A stretch of DNA of 64,000 nt. Origin: Microbacterium sp. LCT-H2 (GTDB lineage Bacteria > Actinomycetota > Actinomycetes > Actinomycetales > Microbacteriaceae). A program made the position numbers and the translations under genes. Position 1 is the first letter of the stretch, and every line of letters begins with the position of its first letter. Location of the stretch: NCBI RefSeq assembly GCF_001866135.1, contig NZ_MODW01000003.1, forward strand, positions 124,001-188,000, in the 5' to 3' direction. Under the pieces are notes generated by a model, which worked only from the letters and a program-made list of their open reading frames with translations, had not been told where the DNA came from and searched no databases. This document shows positions 1 to 10,106 of the stretch, piece after piece.

Positions 1-372
1 GCCGGCGCCCGCGACCTCGCCCTCGGTCTGCATGAGCCGGGTGAAGCCGGTCGGCGCGATGCCGAACGGGAGCGCGGACGGGCCGCCGAGGATCTCGACG
101 GCCGTGTCGACATCCGGCGCCGGCTTGAGGATGCCGGGGTGGAACTCCACGTCCTGGAACGCCTGGCGTGCCCGGCTCAGCGACAGCTCACCCTCGGCGG
201 CGCCGTCGGTGTAGTCGAAGGCGGCCTTGGGCGTGCGGCGCTTGGCGATCTTCCGCAGATCGTCGATGGTGAGCGCGGCGTCGAGGCGGCGCTTCCGTCC
301 GTCGAGCTCCGGCTTCTTGAACTTCATGAGCTCCAACAGCTCGGCGGGATTGGGGAGCTGGCGCTGGACCAT
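1..372 (-). CDS. lldD: FMN-dependent L-lactate dehydrogenase / alpha-hydroxy-acid oxidase, N-terminal part (cut by window edge)
   Basis: The ATG at 372 opens a frame that runs off the left edge, leaving 124 residues. The visible part contains [21 protein letters not shown] and, further on, [19 protein letters not shown], which match the N-terminus of the FMN alpha-hydroxy-acid dehydrogenase family; the second stretch lies on the first strands of the TIM barrel where FMN binds. The family oxidises L-lactate to pyruvate, in actinobacteria at the membrane with electrons going to the quinone pool. The catalytic His and Arg lie beyond the edge and cannot be checked. A FadR-type regulator ends only 10 bp upstream of this start on the same strand, so the two are probably co-transcribed and the pair looks like an lldR-lldD unit. 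L-lactate as substrate is inferred; glycolate or another 2-hydroxy acid is possible. Confidence 0.85.
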   Translation of the reverse strand, partial: MVQRQLPNPAELLELMKFKKPELDGRKRRLDAALTIDDLRKIAKRRTPKAAFDYTDGAAEGELSLSRARQAFQDVEFHPGILKPAPDVDTAVEILGGPSALPFGIAPTGFTRLMQTEGEVAGAG

Positions 373-382
373 GTTCTGCCTC

Positions 383-1105
383 TCAGTTCTGCGGGGTGAT
401 GGCGCGGGTGAGGCCCGCGGCGGTGTAGTAGCCGGTGATGTGAGCGCGGACGAGACGGCGCGCGGCATGGGCATCGCCCTCGTCGATCGCCGCGACGAGG
501 GCGCGGTGCTCGGAACGCAGACGCTCGGCCATCCGATCCCAGTCATCGACGGTCGCCGCGCCCGCGAGCACGTACGACTCGATGGCGGAGCGGAGTCCCG
601 CCATCATCGCCGCGATGACCGTGTTGCCGCTGCCCTCCGCGAGGGAGAGGTGCAGCTGCGCGTCGAGGGCGAGGAACTCGGCCGGTGTGAGGGCGCCGTC
701 ATCCATGGCGGTGAGCAGCTCGTGCGCCCGCGTGGTGTCGCGATGGACAGCCGATGCCATGGCGTCGACGACCGCATCCTCGAGCACGAGCCGCGTGCGG
801 ACGACGTCGTCGAGGGGGAAGCCCTGCGCGGCCACCTGGAGCCGGAGGAGCGCCGACATCCCGCCGGTGGGGGTGGCGATGACGATGGCGCCCGCCTGAG
901 GGCCCGAGCCGGTCGCCGTGCGGATGAGGCCGAGCACCTCGAGCACGCGGAACGCCTCGCGGACGCTCGATCGTCCGACACCGAGGTCGCCCGCGAGGTC
1001 CCGTTCGGACGGCAGCCGGTCCCCCGGCCCGAGACGACCGTCGAGCAGATCACGCTCGATGTGCTCGAGCACGAGTCGCCATGCGCGCGCCGGCTGCTCC
1101 GTCAT
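383..1105 (-). CDS. lldR: FadR-family (GntR) transcriptional regulator, probable lactate-utilisation repressor
   Basis: A 240-residue protein. An N-terminal winged helix (about residues 5-75) has the GntR signature, with [20 protein letters not shown] as the recognition helix region; the rest is an all-helical FCD ligand-binding domain (about 95-225) with the usual Asp/His positions for a metal-bound carboxylate ligand, for example [10 protein letters not shown] and the late HRAL. Regulators of this build bind organic acids such as lactate, and the gene next to it codes for a lactate dehydrogenase-type flavoenzyme, so control of that gene is the natural reading. Two palindromes just upstream of the start (1115-1129 and 1140-1154) fit the FadR-family TGGT-N-ACCA operator and suggest autoregulation of the two-gene unit. 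Confidence 0.85.
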   Translation of the reverse strand: MTEQPARAWRLVLEHIERDLLDGRLGPGDRLPSERDLAGDLGVGRSSVREAFRVLEVLGLIRTATGSGPQAGAIVIATPTGGMSALLRLQVAAQGFPLDDVVRTRLVLEDAVVDAMASAVHRDTTRAHELLTAMDDGALTPAEFLALDAQLHLSLAEGSGNTVIAAMMAGLRSAIESYVLAGAATVDDWDRMAERLRSEHRALVAAIDEGDAHAARRLVRAHITGYYTAAGLTRAITPQN

Positions 1106-1114
1106 CCCGCCTCC

Positions 1115-1154
1115 TGTGGTCAGACCACAGGCTAGCGCGTGTGGTCAGACCACG
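1115..1154. promoter_or_regulatory. Paired palindromic operators upstream of the FadR-type regulator
   Basis: TGTGGTCAGACCACA at 1115-1129 is palindromic except for its centre base. The same sequence with one change at its last base follows at 1140-1154. The start-to-start distance is 25 bp. The half-site GTGGTC/GACCAC contains the TGGT...ACCA core known for FadR-subfamily regulators. The first copy lies 10 bp upstream of the ATG of the regulator gene, so binding would block its promoter or start region. That the regulator binds here is inferred. Confidence 0.75.
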
Positions 1155-1180
1155 CAATACGACGATGCCGCGCACGCGAT

Positions 1181-1256
1181 CCACCCCTTTCCGTGCGCCC
1201 CGGCCCGGTGCGTACGCACGCAGAGGGGTGGGGCGACCGGAAGGGGGTGGGTCGAC
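1181..1256. repeat. Intergenic double-hairpin repeat, copy 1 of 6
   Basis: Outer arms CCACCCCTTTCCG and CGGAAGGGGGTGGG enclose a second pair built around GTGCGTACGCAC. The element ends 3 bp from the tdk stop codon. Copies 2-6 are at 10023, 43072, 44239, 50846 and 59575. Confidence 0.8.
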
Positions 1257-1259
1257 GGG

Positions 1260-1913
1260 TCAGCCGAGGCGGCCGCCAGACTCCTCCAGGTAACAGGTGC
1301 CGCACAGCGACTCGTAGGTCGTGAGCTCGGGCGAGGCGGAGCCGTCGGCGCCCTCGTCGATCGCGACCTGGTCGCCGTCGAAGACGAAGCGGCCGCCGAC
1401 CACGCGGCCGTTGAACACCGCCTTGCGCCCGCAGCGGCAGATGGTCTTGAGCTCTTCCAGGGAGTGCGCGATCGCGAGAAGACGGGCGGAGCCGGGGAAC
1501 GCGTGGGTGCGGAAGTCGTTGCGGATGCCGTAAGCCATCACCGGGATCCCGTCCTCCACCGCGATGCGGAACAGGTCGTCGATCTGTGCGGGCGTCAGGA
1601 ACTGCGCCTCGTCGATGAGCAGACAGGCCACGTCGACAGGCCCGGTCGGGAGGAGCTCCTCCTCCGTGGACCGCCGCATGCGCTCGCGGTGGACTGCGAA
1701 GAGCGCGCGGGCGTCGTCGTCCGGGCCGATGAGTAAGTCGACCGGTCGCGTGACCCCGAGGCGACTCTCGATCTCGCCGGCGCCCTTGGTGTCAATCGCG
1801 GGCTTGGCGAGCAGCACATGCTGGCCGCGTTCCTCGTAGTTGTACGCAGCCTGGAGCAGGGCAGTCGACTTGCCCGAGTTCATCGCGCCGTAGCGGAAGT
1901 AGAGCTTCGCCAC
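1260..1913 (-). CDS. tdk: Thymidine kinase (type II)
   Basis: Phosphorylates thymidine to dTMP with ATP in the pyrimidine salvage pathway. The 217-residue protein has the P-loop GAMNSGKST at residues 9-17, the LLIDEAQF stretch with the catalytic Glu at 102, and two cysteine pairs (C159/C161 and C204/C207) that form the structural zinc site of type II thymidine kinases. YGIRNDFRTHAFPGS is the conserved segment before the lasso loop over the nucleoside. The length is normal for the family. It starts with ATG at 1913, 9 bp downstream of the mqo stop, and probably shares that transcript. Identification is firm. Confidence 0.96.
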   Translation of the reverse strand: MAKLYFRYGAMNSGKSTALLQAAYNYEERGQHVLLAKPAIDTKGAGEIESRLGVTRPVDLLIGPDDDARALFAVHRERMRRSTEEELLPTGPVDVACLLIDEAQFLTPAQIDDLFRIAVEDGIPVMAYGIRNDFRTHAFPGSARLLAIAHSLEELKTICRCGRKAVFNGRVVGGRFVFDGDQVAIDEGADGSASPELTTYESLCGTCYLEESGGRLG

Positions 1914-1922
1914 GGTCCGAGG

Positions 1923-3395
1923 TCAGGCGTTGATGCCGAGGACGGCGGCGGTCGCGGTGGTCGACTCCTCCGCGAGCTCCGCGTCGCCGTTGAGCTTCCG
2001 GCCGAAGGTGGGGATGAGCTCGCGCAGCTGCGACTCCCAGCCCGGGTACTCGCCGGGGAAGCACTTCTTCAGCAGATCGAGCATGATCGGCACGGCCGTC
2101 GAGGCCCCGGGGGATGCTCCGAGGAGACCGGCGATCGAACCGTCACCCGAGGCGACCACCTCGGTGCCGAACTGCAGCACGCCACCCTTCTTCGGATCCT
2201 TCTTCATGACCTGGGCGCGCTGACCGGCGTCGATGAGCGTCCAGTCCTCGTCCTTGGCCGTCGGCATGAACGTGCGGAGGCTGTCGACCTTCTTGCGGTG
2301 GTTCTTCATCAGCTCGCTGATGAGGTACGTGATGAGGTCGGGGTTGGCGAAGGCGACGCGCAGCATCGGCCAGAGGTTGTGCGGCCGAACCTGCGTGACG
2401 ATGTCGAGCATCGAGCCGTTCTTGAGGAACTTCGGGCTGAACGTCGCGAACGGCCCGAACATCAGCGACGCCTCACCGTCGACGACACGCGTGTCGAGGT
2501 GCGGGACCGACATCGGCGGCGCGCCGACCGAGGCCTGCGAATAGACCTTCGCCTTGTGCTGCGCAACGATCTTCGGGTTCGTCGTCTTGAGGAACTGGCC
2601 GCCGATCGGGAAGACGCCGTAGCCCCTGATCTCAGGGATGCCGGAATTCTGCAGGAGCTTCAGCGCCCACCCCCCGGCCCCGACGAACACGAACTTCGCC
2701 TTGATCTCGTTCGGGGTGCGGCCGACCGTCGTGCGGTACTTGATGAGCCAGGTGCCGTCCTTCTGCCGCTTGAGCGACTTGACCTCGTGGTTCGTGCGCA
2801 CGGCGACGCCCGAGTCACGCAGGTGATCGAAGAGCTGGTGCGTGAGGGCGCCGAAGTCGACGTCGGCGCCGGCGGGCACCCGGGTCGCCGCGAACGGCTC
2901 GCCCTTCCGGCGCTTCTGCATGAGCAGCGGCGCCCACTGGTTGATGACGCGGGAGTCTTCGCTGTACTCGATCCCCGCAAACAGCGGCTGCTCCTTGAGC
3001 ACCTCGTAACGCTTCTTGAGGTAGGCCACATCCTTCTCGCCCCGCACGAACGTCATGTGCGGGGTCGCGTTGATGAAGGTCGACGGCTCGTCCAGCACGC
3101 CCTTCTCGACGAGGGACGACCAGAACTGGCGGCTCTGCTGGAACTGCTCGTTGATCGAGATCGCCTTGGCGGGGTCGAGCGGAGCGTCGCCCTGTTGCGG
3201 CATGTAGTTCAGCTCGCACAGCGCGGCGTGCCCGGTCCCGGCGTTGTTCCAGGGGTTCGAGCTTTCCTGCGCCACGTCCGACAGCCGCTCGAAGGCGACG
3301 ATCTTCCAGTCCGGCTGCAGCTCGTGCAGCAGGGTACCCAGGGTGGCGCTCATGATGCCACCGCCGATCAGGACGACATCGACGTTTTCAGTCAC
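1923..3395 (-). CDS. mqo: Malate:quinone oxidoreductase
   Basis: Membrane-associated FAD enzyme that oxidises L-malate to oxaloacetate and passes electrons to menaquinone, replacing or assisting NAD malate dehydrogenase in the TCA cycle. The 490-residue protein begins with VVLIGGGIMSATLGTLLHEL, the FAD-binding beta-alpha-beta of the family, and includes SSNPWNNAGTGHAALCELNY near residue 45-65 and FGPFATFSPKFLK, both diagnostic for Mqo. The length matches the family. The start is a GTG at 3395. The next gene upstream on this strand (asd) ends 45 bp away, so mqo may have its own promoter or be read from asd. Confidence 0.97.
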   Translation of the reverse strand: MTENVDVVLIGGGIMSATLGTLLHELQPDWKIVAFERLSDVAQESSNPWNNAGTGHAALCELNYMPQQGDAPLDPAKAISINEQFQQSRQFWSSLVEKGVLDEPSTFINATPHMTFVRGEKDVAYLKKRYEVLKEQPLFAGIEYSEDSRVINQWAPLLMQKRRKGEPFAATRVPAGADVDFGALTHQLFDHLRDSGVAVRTNHEVKSLKRQKDGTWLIKYRTTVGRTPNEIKAKFVFVGAGGWALKLLQNSGIPEIRGYGVFPIGGQFLKTTNPKIVAQHKAKVYSQASVGAPPMSVPHLDTRVVDGEASLMFGPFATFSPKFLKNGSMLDIVTQVRPHNLWPMLRVAFANPDLITYLISELMKNHRKKVDSLRTFMPTAKDEDWTLIDAGQRAQVMKKDPKKGGVLQFGTEVVASGDGSIAGLLGASPGASTAVPIMLDLLKKCFPGEYPGWESQLRELIPTFGRKLNGDAELAEESTTATAAVLGINA

Positions 3396-3440
3396 TCGAA
3401 CAGTCTAGTTCGCGGCCAGGACACCGCAGACCATGCAGCC

Positions 3441-4864
<1,424 letters not shown>

Positions 4865-5377
4865 TCAGCGGCCGGTGCCGGCGTGGACCGTAGCCTCCGC
4901 GTCGCCGTCGAGACCGTAAGCGGTGTGCACGGTGCGCGCGGCTTCGGTGAGGTCGGTGTCACGGAGCACGACTGAGATGCGGATCTCCGAGGTGGAGATC
5001 ATCTCGATGTTGATGCCGCCGGCGGACAGGGCCTCGAAGAGGGTCGCCGAGACACCGGAGTGCGTGCGCATCCCCGCGCCGACCACGGACAGCTTGCCGA
5101 TCTGGTCGTCGTGGATGAGGTTCTGGAAGCCGACCTCGGTCTGCTCGCCGGCGAGGGCCTTGAGCGCGGCAGCGGCGTCGGCCTTGGGGACCGTGAAGGA
5201 GATGTCGGTGCGCCCGGTGGCGGAGACGTTCTGCACGATCATGTCGACGTTGGCACCGGACTTCGCGACGATCTTGAAGATCTCGGCGGCCTTGCCCGGG
5301 ACGTCGGGCACCCCGGCGACGGTGATCTTGGCCTGGCTGAAGTCGGTGGCGACGCCGGCGACGATCGGTTCTTCCAT
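4865..5377 (-). other. Probable internal start producing the aspartokinase beta subunit
   Basis: An in-frame ATG at 5377 begins [20 protein letters not shown] and is preceded by AGGGAG with a 5-bp spacer. The position, just ahead of the ACT domains, is the same as the known internal start of lysC-beta in Corynebacterium glutamicum. The product would be 170 residues, the regulatory half of an alpha2beta2 enzyme. Inferred from sequence position and the ribosome site. Confidence 0.65.
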
Positions 5378-6145
5378 GACTGCTCCCTCGGCTTCGCGAG
5401 GGTTCTTCATGCCCTCGCCCAGAACGTATGTGCCCTCGGCCGACGAGAACGTCGACCGGGCGTGGATGAGGACGCCGTGCCGGCGGGCGTACTCCACGGC
5501 ACGGATGTAGAGGACCTTGGCGCCGTTGGCGGCGAGCTCCAGCATCTCCTCGCTGGAGACGTGGTCGAGCTTCTGCGCCTTCGGGATCACCCGCGGGTCG
5601 GCCGTGAAGATGCCGTCCACATCGCTGTAGATCTCGCAGACGTCCGCCGACAGCGCGGCCGCCAGCGCGACGGCCGTCGTGTCCGACCCGCCACGGCCGA
5701 GCGTGGTGATGTCGCGGGTGTCGCGGTTGAAGCCCTGGAAGCCGGCGACGATGACGATCGCGCCCTCGTCGAGCGCCTCGCGGAGCCGCACGGGTGTGAC
5801 GTCGACGATGCGCGCCGCCCCGTGCTGCGAGTCGGTGATCATTCCAGCCTGGCTGCCGGTGAACGACCGCGCTTCGAAGCCCATCGAGTGGATCGCCATC
5901 GCCAGCAGCGCCATCGAGATCCGCTCGCCGCTGGAGAGGAGCATGTCGAGCTCGCGCGGGGCGGGGATCGGCGCGACCTCGTTCGCGAGGTCCAGCAGCT
6001 CATCGGTCGTGTCGCCCATGGCGCTCACGGCGACGACGACGTCGTGACCGGCGCGACGGGTGTCGACGATGCGCTTGGCGACGCGCTTGATGCTCTCTGC
6101 GTCGGCGACGGACGAGCCGCCGTATTTCTGCACGATGAGGGCCAC
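4865..6145 (-). CDS. lysC: Aspartokinase (aspartate kinase, with likely internal beta-subunit start)
   Basis: Phosphorylates aspartate, the committed step to lysine, threonine and methionine. I place the start at the GTG at 6145, giving [20 protein letters not shown] after the initiator, because AGGGAG lies 5 bp before it; the GTG at 6151 would overlap that ribosome site. The 426-residue product has the N-terminal kinase domain ([25 protein letters not shown] near 150-170; [13 protein letters not shown]) and two C-terminal ACT domains (about 265-425) that bind lysine/threonine for feedback inhibition. As in corynebacteria and Bacillus, the ACT half may also be made separately from an internal ATG at 5377. 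asd lies downstream on the same strand. Confidence 0.96.
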   Translation of the reverse strand: MALIVQKYGGSSVADAESIKRVAKRIVDTRRAGHDVVVAVSAMGDTTDELLDLANEVAPIPAPRELDMLLSSGERISMALLAMAIHSMGFEARSFTGSQAGMITDSQHGAARIVDVTPVRLREALDEGAIVIVAGFQGFNRDTRDITTLGRGGSDTTAVALAAALSADVCEIYSDVDGIFTADPRVIPKAQKLDHVSSEEMLELAANGAKVLYIRAVEYARRHGVLIHARSTFSSAEGTYVLGEGMKNPREAEGAVMEEPIVAGVATDFSQAKITVAGVPDVPGKAAEIFKIVAKSGANVDMIVQNVSATGRTDISFTVPKADAAAALKALAGEQTEVGFQNLIHDDQIGKLSVVGAGMRTHSGVSATLFEALSAGGINIEMISTSEIRISVVLRDTDLTEAARTVHTAYGLDGDAEATVHAGTGR

Positions 6146-6226
6146 GTTCACTCCCTGGGATGTCGGGCGGATCCGCCCACGGTCATTCTACGATCGGCGC
6201 GCATGCCGCCCCGCGCATGTGACGGC

Positions 6227-7141
6227 TCAGGCGGGGGCGGGCGGAACGGGCGTCACCGGGCGCAGCCGCCCTCCGGTGGCGGCGAACCAGCACCCGATGA
6301 TGATCAGCGGGAATCCGAGGAGGAGCCCAGGGGTGAGGGGTTCGGCGAGGACGATGGCCCCGAGCACGATCGCCACGACCGGGTTCACGTAGGTGAACAG
6401 CGGCGCCCTGACCGGTCCGACCTCGCGGATCAGCGCGAAGAAGGCCAGGAACGCCAGCGCCGTGCAGATGACGGCGAGGGCGAGCAGGGCGCCGATCGAC
6501 GGGAGCGTGGGCACCTGGTGCTGGGTGAGCAGACCGATCGGGAGGTAGAGCATGCCGATCATGAGCAGCGACAGGGTGATCGTGCCGAGCGAGGGGACGT
6601 CATTCAGCTTGCGGGCCACGATGAACGGCGCGATCGCGTACAGCACCGCGACGAGCAGCACCTCCCCCGCCGCGAGCAGGCTCACCTCTCCCCCGAAGAG
6701 CCCCGGCCCCGCCACGACGACGGCGACGCCGATGAAGCCGACCAGCAGGCCGATGCCGCGGGCAGGACGCAGCACGCCGCGGTCGCCACCACCCAGCGCG
6801 ATGAGGGCGGCGAACAGCGGCACGGTGGCGACGAGGAGTCCGGTCATTCCGGAGGGCAGCGTCATCTCGGCGTGCCCGAGGAGGAGGAACGGTCCGGCCA
6901 TCTCCACGGCCCCGAACGCCAGCACCCACGGCCAGTGTCGCAGCGCCGCGCGGAGGGCGCCGCTGCGCAGGGCGAACGGCAGCAGGAGGAGAGCCGCGAT
7001 CAGCGTCCGTCCCGCCACGATCGCGGGCGGGGAGATCGAATCCACCGCCACGCTGATGAAGAGGTAGGGCACGCCCCAGAGCAGGGCCATGACTCCGAAG
7101 AGCAGCCAGCCCCGGCGGGAGAAGCCGGACTGCGGGGTCAC
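6227..7141 (-). CDS. EamA/DMT-family transporter (putative metabolite exporter)
   Basis: A 304-residue integral membrane protein with ten predicted helices arranged as two EamA repeats (roughly 10-140 and 155-290). The first repeat contains [20 protein letters not shown] and the second [20 protein letters not shown], both typical of drug/metabolite exporters of the RhaT/YdcZ-like group. The substrate cannot be told from sequence. The GTG start at 7141 overlaps the recR stop by four bases (GTGA), so it is translationally coupled to recR in a dnaX-recR-transporter operon. Confidence 0.85.
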   Translation of the reverse strand: MTPQSGFSRRGWLLFGVMALLWGVPYLFISVAVDSISPPAIVAGRTLIAALLLLPFALRSGALRAALRHWPWVLAFGAVEMAGPFLLLGHAEMTLPSGMTGLLVATVPLFAALIALGGGDRGVLRPARGIGLLVGFIGVAVVVAGPGLFGGEVSLLAAGEVLLVAVLYAIAPFIVARKLNDVPSLGTITLSLLMIGMLYLPIGLLTQHQVPTLPSIGALLALAVICTALAFLAFFALIREVGPVRAPLFTYVNPVVAIVLGAIVLAEPLTPGLLLGFPLIIIGCWFAATGGRLRPVTPVPPAPA

Positions 7142-7731
7142 AGCACGCGCCGGCCCTCGAAGGCCCGGCCGAGCGTCACCTCGTCCGCGTACTCGAGGTC
7201 GCCGCCGACCGGGAGGCCCGAGGCGAGCCGCGAAACCGTGATCTGCATCGTCGTCAGGAGCCGGCTCAGGTAGCTCGCCGTCGCCTCTCCCTCCAGGTTG
7301 GGGTTTGTGGCGATGATGACCTCCTGCACGGTGCCGTCGGCGAGCCGCGTCATGAGCTGGGCGATCCGGAGGTCGTCCGGGCCGATGCCCGCGATAGGAC
7401 TGATCGCGCCGCCGAGCACGTGGTACAGGCCGCGGAACTCCCGCGTGCGCTCGATCGCGGCGACGTCCTTCGCATCCTCGACCACGCAGATCAGCGCCTG
7501 GTTGCGGCGTGGGTCGCGACAGATCGCGCAGCGTTCCTGCTCCGCGACGTTGCCGCAGATCTCGCAGAAGCGGACCCGGATGCGGATCTCGGTCAGCAGC
7601 TCGGCGAGACGGGCGACGTCGAACGTCGGCGTCTGCAGGATGTGGAAAGCGATGCGCTGCGCCGACTTCGGGCCGATGCCGGGAAGGCGGCCGAACTCGT
7701 CGATCAGCTCTTGGACGATGCCGTCGTACAT
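7138..7731 (-). CDS. recR: Recombination protein RecR
   Basis: Works with RecF and RecO to load RecA on gapped DNA. The 197-residue protein has the N-terminal helix-hairpin-helix [17 protein letters not shown], a four-cysteine zinc finger [16 protein letters not shown], and a Toprim domain containing [14 protein letters not shown] and [18 protein letters not shown], all in the order expected. The length is standard. Its ATG at 7731 overlaps the last base of the dnaX stop, the conserved dnaX-recR arrangement. Confidence 0.97.
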   Translation of the reverse strand: MYDGIVQELIDEFGRLPGIGPKSAQRIAFHILQTPTFDVARLAELLTEIRIRVRFCEICGNVAEQERCAICRDPRRNQALICVVEDAKDVAAIERTREFRGLYHVLGGAISPIAGIGPDDLRIAQLMTRLADGTVQEVIIATNPNLEGEATASYLSRLLTTMQITVSRLASGLPVGGDLEYADEVTLGRAFEGRRVL

Positions 7732-9980
7732 CAGGAGAACCTCGTGGGGGGCTCGTAGGGCTCTTCGCGAAGGAACGTCGCGCCGAGCACCTGGCGGATC
7801 ACGGCCTCTCCGTAGCGCTGCACGCCGCCGGCGGCGGGGGTGCGCTCGACGACGACCGGTGCAGCGGCCGCGGGGGCGGCCGCCTGCGGGGCCGCCGCCG
7901 GAGTCGCGCGAGGGGAGGGAGGGCGGTCGTACGGAGCCGGGGGCTCGTAGGCCGGATCGTACGGCGGCTCCTCGTCGAACGCGGGAGCGTCGTCGTCGCC
8001 GGGCAGCGGCGGCTCATCGCGATCGATCCTGCCGTCGGCCGGCGGGGTCGGCGCGGCGGAGGCGGCCTCGACCTCCTCCGGCTCCTCGTCGACGGCGAGG
8101 GGCGCTGCCGGCGCGGCGGCCGCTGTCGTCGGGATGGGTGCGACCGCCCACTCCGTCACGGGGGCCGCGGCGGCGCGGGTCTGCGGGCGGGAGGGACGCG
8201 CTGACGCAGGCTCCGATGCGGGAGCGGTGTCGGCCGGGGCGGCGGATCCCGAGGAGGCGGGCTGCCGCGGCGCACCGCCGGGCGGCATCGGGGCCGGCAG
8301 GTACTTGACCCGCACCCCGACCTCCTGCTCGATGGCCGTGCGGAGGTGGTCGGACGGTCCGGAGCCGGGCGTGGTCCCCTTGAACTTCGCGACGTCGTGC
8401 TGACTCGTGAATCCGAGGGTCAGTACCTCGGACTCGCCGTCGTACGCGAGCGGCTGGACGGCGGTGGCGAGCAGCCAGGACGTGCGGCTGATGCCTTCGA
8501 GGCGCTTCAGCACGGCCGGCCAGGCGTCGCGGACGCGGTCGAACGTGACGGGAGCGGACGGCGCGGACGACTCCGGGGCCGGAGCGGGTGCGGGTTCCGG
8601 GGAGGGCTCGGGCTCGGCGGCCGGCGCAAGACCGGAGGGGGCCGGCGCAGGAGCCGAGGGGGCCGGCGCAGGAGCGGAGGGGGCCGGCGCGGACGAGGCC
8701 GATGCCGTGGGCGTCGCCGTCTCGGGCTCGGGCGCGGGCGCGGGCGCGGGCGCGACGGTCGTCGAGGGCGGTGCCGAAGTCGGCGGGATCACCGGCGGAT
8801 GCGTCGTCGCCGGCGGGTGCAGCGCACCCGATGCCGAGGCGCCGGAGGGGGCCGAGCCACCGGGAGCGGCAGCGAGGACGCGGGCGACCATGAGCTCGAG
8901 GTGGAGCCGCGGTGACGTGGCGCCGGACATGTCGTCGAGCGCCGCGCTGACCACGTCGGCCGTGCGGGAGAGCCGCGCGGCGCCGAAGGACTCGGCCTGG
9001 CGGCGCATCCGGTCGAGCTCGTCCTCGGCGATGCCGCGCAGCACGGCGGACGCGCCGGAGCCGACGGCGGCGATGACGATGAGGTCGCGCAGGCGCTCCA
9101 GGAGGTCGTCGACGAAGCGCCGCGGGTCCTGCCCGGTCTGCACCACGCGGTCGATGGCCGGGAAGGCGGTCGCGGCATCGCCCGCCGCCAGCGCGTCGAC
9201 GATCTCGTCGAGGAGCGCCCCGTGGGTGTACCCGAGCAGCGCCACCGCCCGCGCATAGCCGACTGTGACGGTCTCGGAGCCGGCCGGGGCATCCGATCCC
9301 GCGATCAGCTGATCCAGCAGCGACAGCGTGTCGCGGGGAGAACCGCCTCCGGCGCGGACGACGAGCGGCAGCACACCCTGCTCGACGATCACGCCCTCTT
9401 CCGCGCACAGCTTCTCGACGTACTCGAGCATCGCGGCGGGCGGCACCAGCCGGAACGGGTAGTGATGCGTGCGCGAGCGGATCGTGCCGAGCACCTTCTC
9501 GGGCTCCGTCGTGGCGAAGATGAACTTGACGTGCGGCGGGGGCTCCTCCACGAGCTTCAGCAGCGCGTTGAAGCCCTGCGGCGTGACCATGTGCGCCTCG
9601 TCGAGGATGAAGATCTTGAAGCGGTCCCGGCTCGGGGCGAAGGTGGCCCGTTCCCGCAGGTCGCGCGCGTCGTCGACGCCGTTGTGGCTCGCGGCGTCGA
9701 TCTCGACCACGTCGAGCGATCCACCGCCGGCCCGGGAGAGCTCGACGCAGCTCGGGCACGTCCCGCAGGGGGTGTCGGTCGGCCCCTCGGCGCAGTTCAG
9801 GCACCGCGCGAGGATGCGCGCGGAGGTGGTCTTGCCGCAACCGCGCGGGCCGGAGAACAGGTAGGCGTGGCCCACGCGGTCGCCGCGCAGCGCGGTCATG
9901 AGCGGATCGGTCACCTGCGACTGCCCGATCATCTCGCCGAACGTCTCGGGTCGGTAGCGGCGGTAGAGGGCTGTGGTCAC
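7731..9980 (-). CDS. dnaX: DNA polymerase III subunits gamma/tau
   Basis: ATPase of the clamp loader that places the beta clamp at primed sites. The 749-residue protein starts at a GTG (9980) and has the AAA+ core: [20 protein letters not shown], Walker [12 protein letters not shown], the zinc-binding cysteines (CLNC...CGTCPSC), Walker B with ILDEAHM, and sensor ATTEPEKV. After about residue 370 comes a long Pro/Ala-rich linker that includes a 21-bp tandem repeat in the DNA, then a tau-like region (about 490-590) that may contact the polymerase. I see no evidence for a programmed frameshift making a separate gamma. Confidence 0.96.
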   Translation of the reverse strand: MTTALYRRYRPETFGEMIGQSQVTDPLMTALRGDRVGHAYLFSGPRGCGKTTSARILARCLNCAEGPTDTPCGTCPSCVELSRAGGGSLDVVEIDAASHNGVDDARDLRERATFAPSRDRFKIFILDEAHMVTPQGFNALLKLVEEPPPHVKFIFATTEPEKVLGTIRSRTHHYPFRLVPPAAMLEYVEKLCAEEGVIVEQGVLPLVVRAGGGSPRDTLSLLDQLIAGSDAPAGSETVTVGYARAVALLGYTHGALLDEIVDALAAGDAATAFPAIDRVVQTGQDPRRFVDDLLERLRDLIVIAAVGSGASAVLRGIAEDELDRMRRQAESFGAARLSRTADVVSAALDDMSGATSPRLHLELMVARVLAAAPGGSAPSGASASGALHPPATTHPPVIPPTSAPPSTTVAPAPAPAPEPETATPTASASSAPAPSAPAPAPSAPAPAPSGLAPAAEPEPSPEPAPAPAPESSAPSAPVTFDRVRDAWPAVLKRLEGISRTSWLLATAVQPLAYDGESEVLTLGFTSQHDVAKFKGTTPGSGPSDHLRTAIEQEVGVRVKYLPAPMPPGGAPRQPASSGSAAPADTAPASEPASARPSRPQTRAAAAPVTEWAVAPIPTTAAAAPAAPLAVDEEPEEVEAASAAPTPPADGRIDRDEPPLPGDDDAPAFDEEPPYDPAYEPPAPYDRPPSPRATPAAAPQAAAPAAAAPVVVERTPAAGGVQRYGEAVIRQVLGATFLREEPYEPPTRFS
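8635..8697. repeat. 21-bp tandem repeat inside dnaX
   Basis: Three head-to-tail units of 21 bp starting GAGGGGGCCGGCGCAGGAGC (8635, 8656, 8677); the third has diverged at its end. On the minus strand it encodes Ala/Pro/Ser repeats in the disordered dnaX linker. The unit is a multiple of three, so copy changes would keep the frame. Confidence 0.85.
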
Positions 9981-10022
9981 CCCTCCAGCCTACGGCGTGC
10001 CACCGACGTTGCTCCCCTCCCG

Positions 10023-10103
10023 GTCGACCCGGCCCCTTTCACGCGAGCCACCCCTCTGTGTGCGTCCGCAAGGGGGTGGGACGCACGTAGAGGGGTGGGT
10101 GGG
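10023..10103. repeat. Intergenic double-hairpin repeat, copy 2 of 6
   Basis: Lies between the dnaX start and the GH65 stop, ending 3 bp from that stop codon. It begins GTCGACCCGGCCCCTTTCAC and holds CCACCCCTCTGTGTGCGTCC followed by AAGGGGGTGGG and AGAGGGGTGGGT. The nesting differs slightly from copies 1 and 6. Confidence 0.8.
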
Positions 10104-10106
10104 CGA

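Noticed and set aside
7731..9980. Programmed frameshift in dnaX to make a separate gamma subunit
   Set aside because: No clear A-rich slippery run followed by a stem was seen at the expected place after the AAA+ core.
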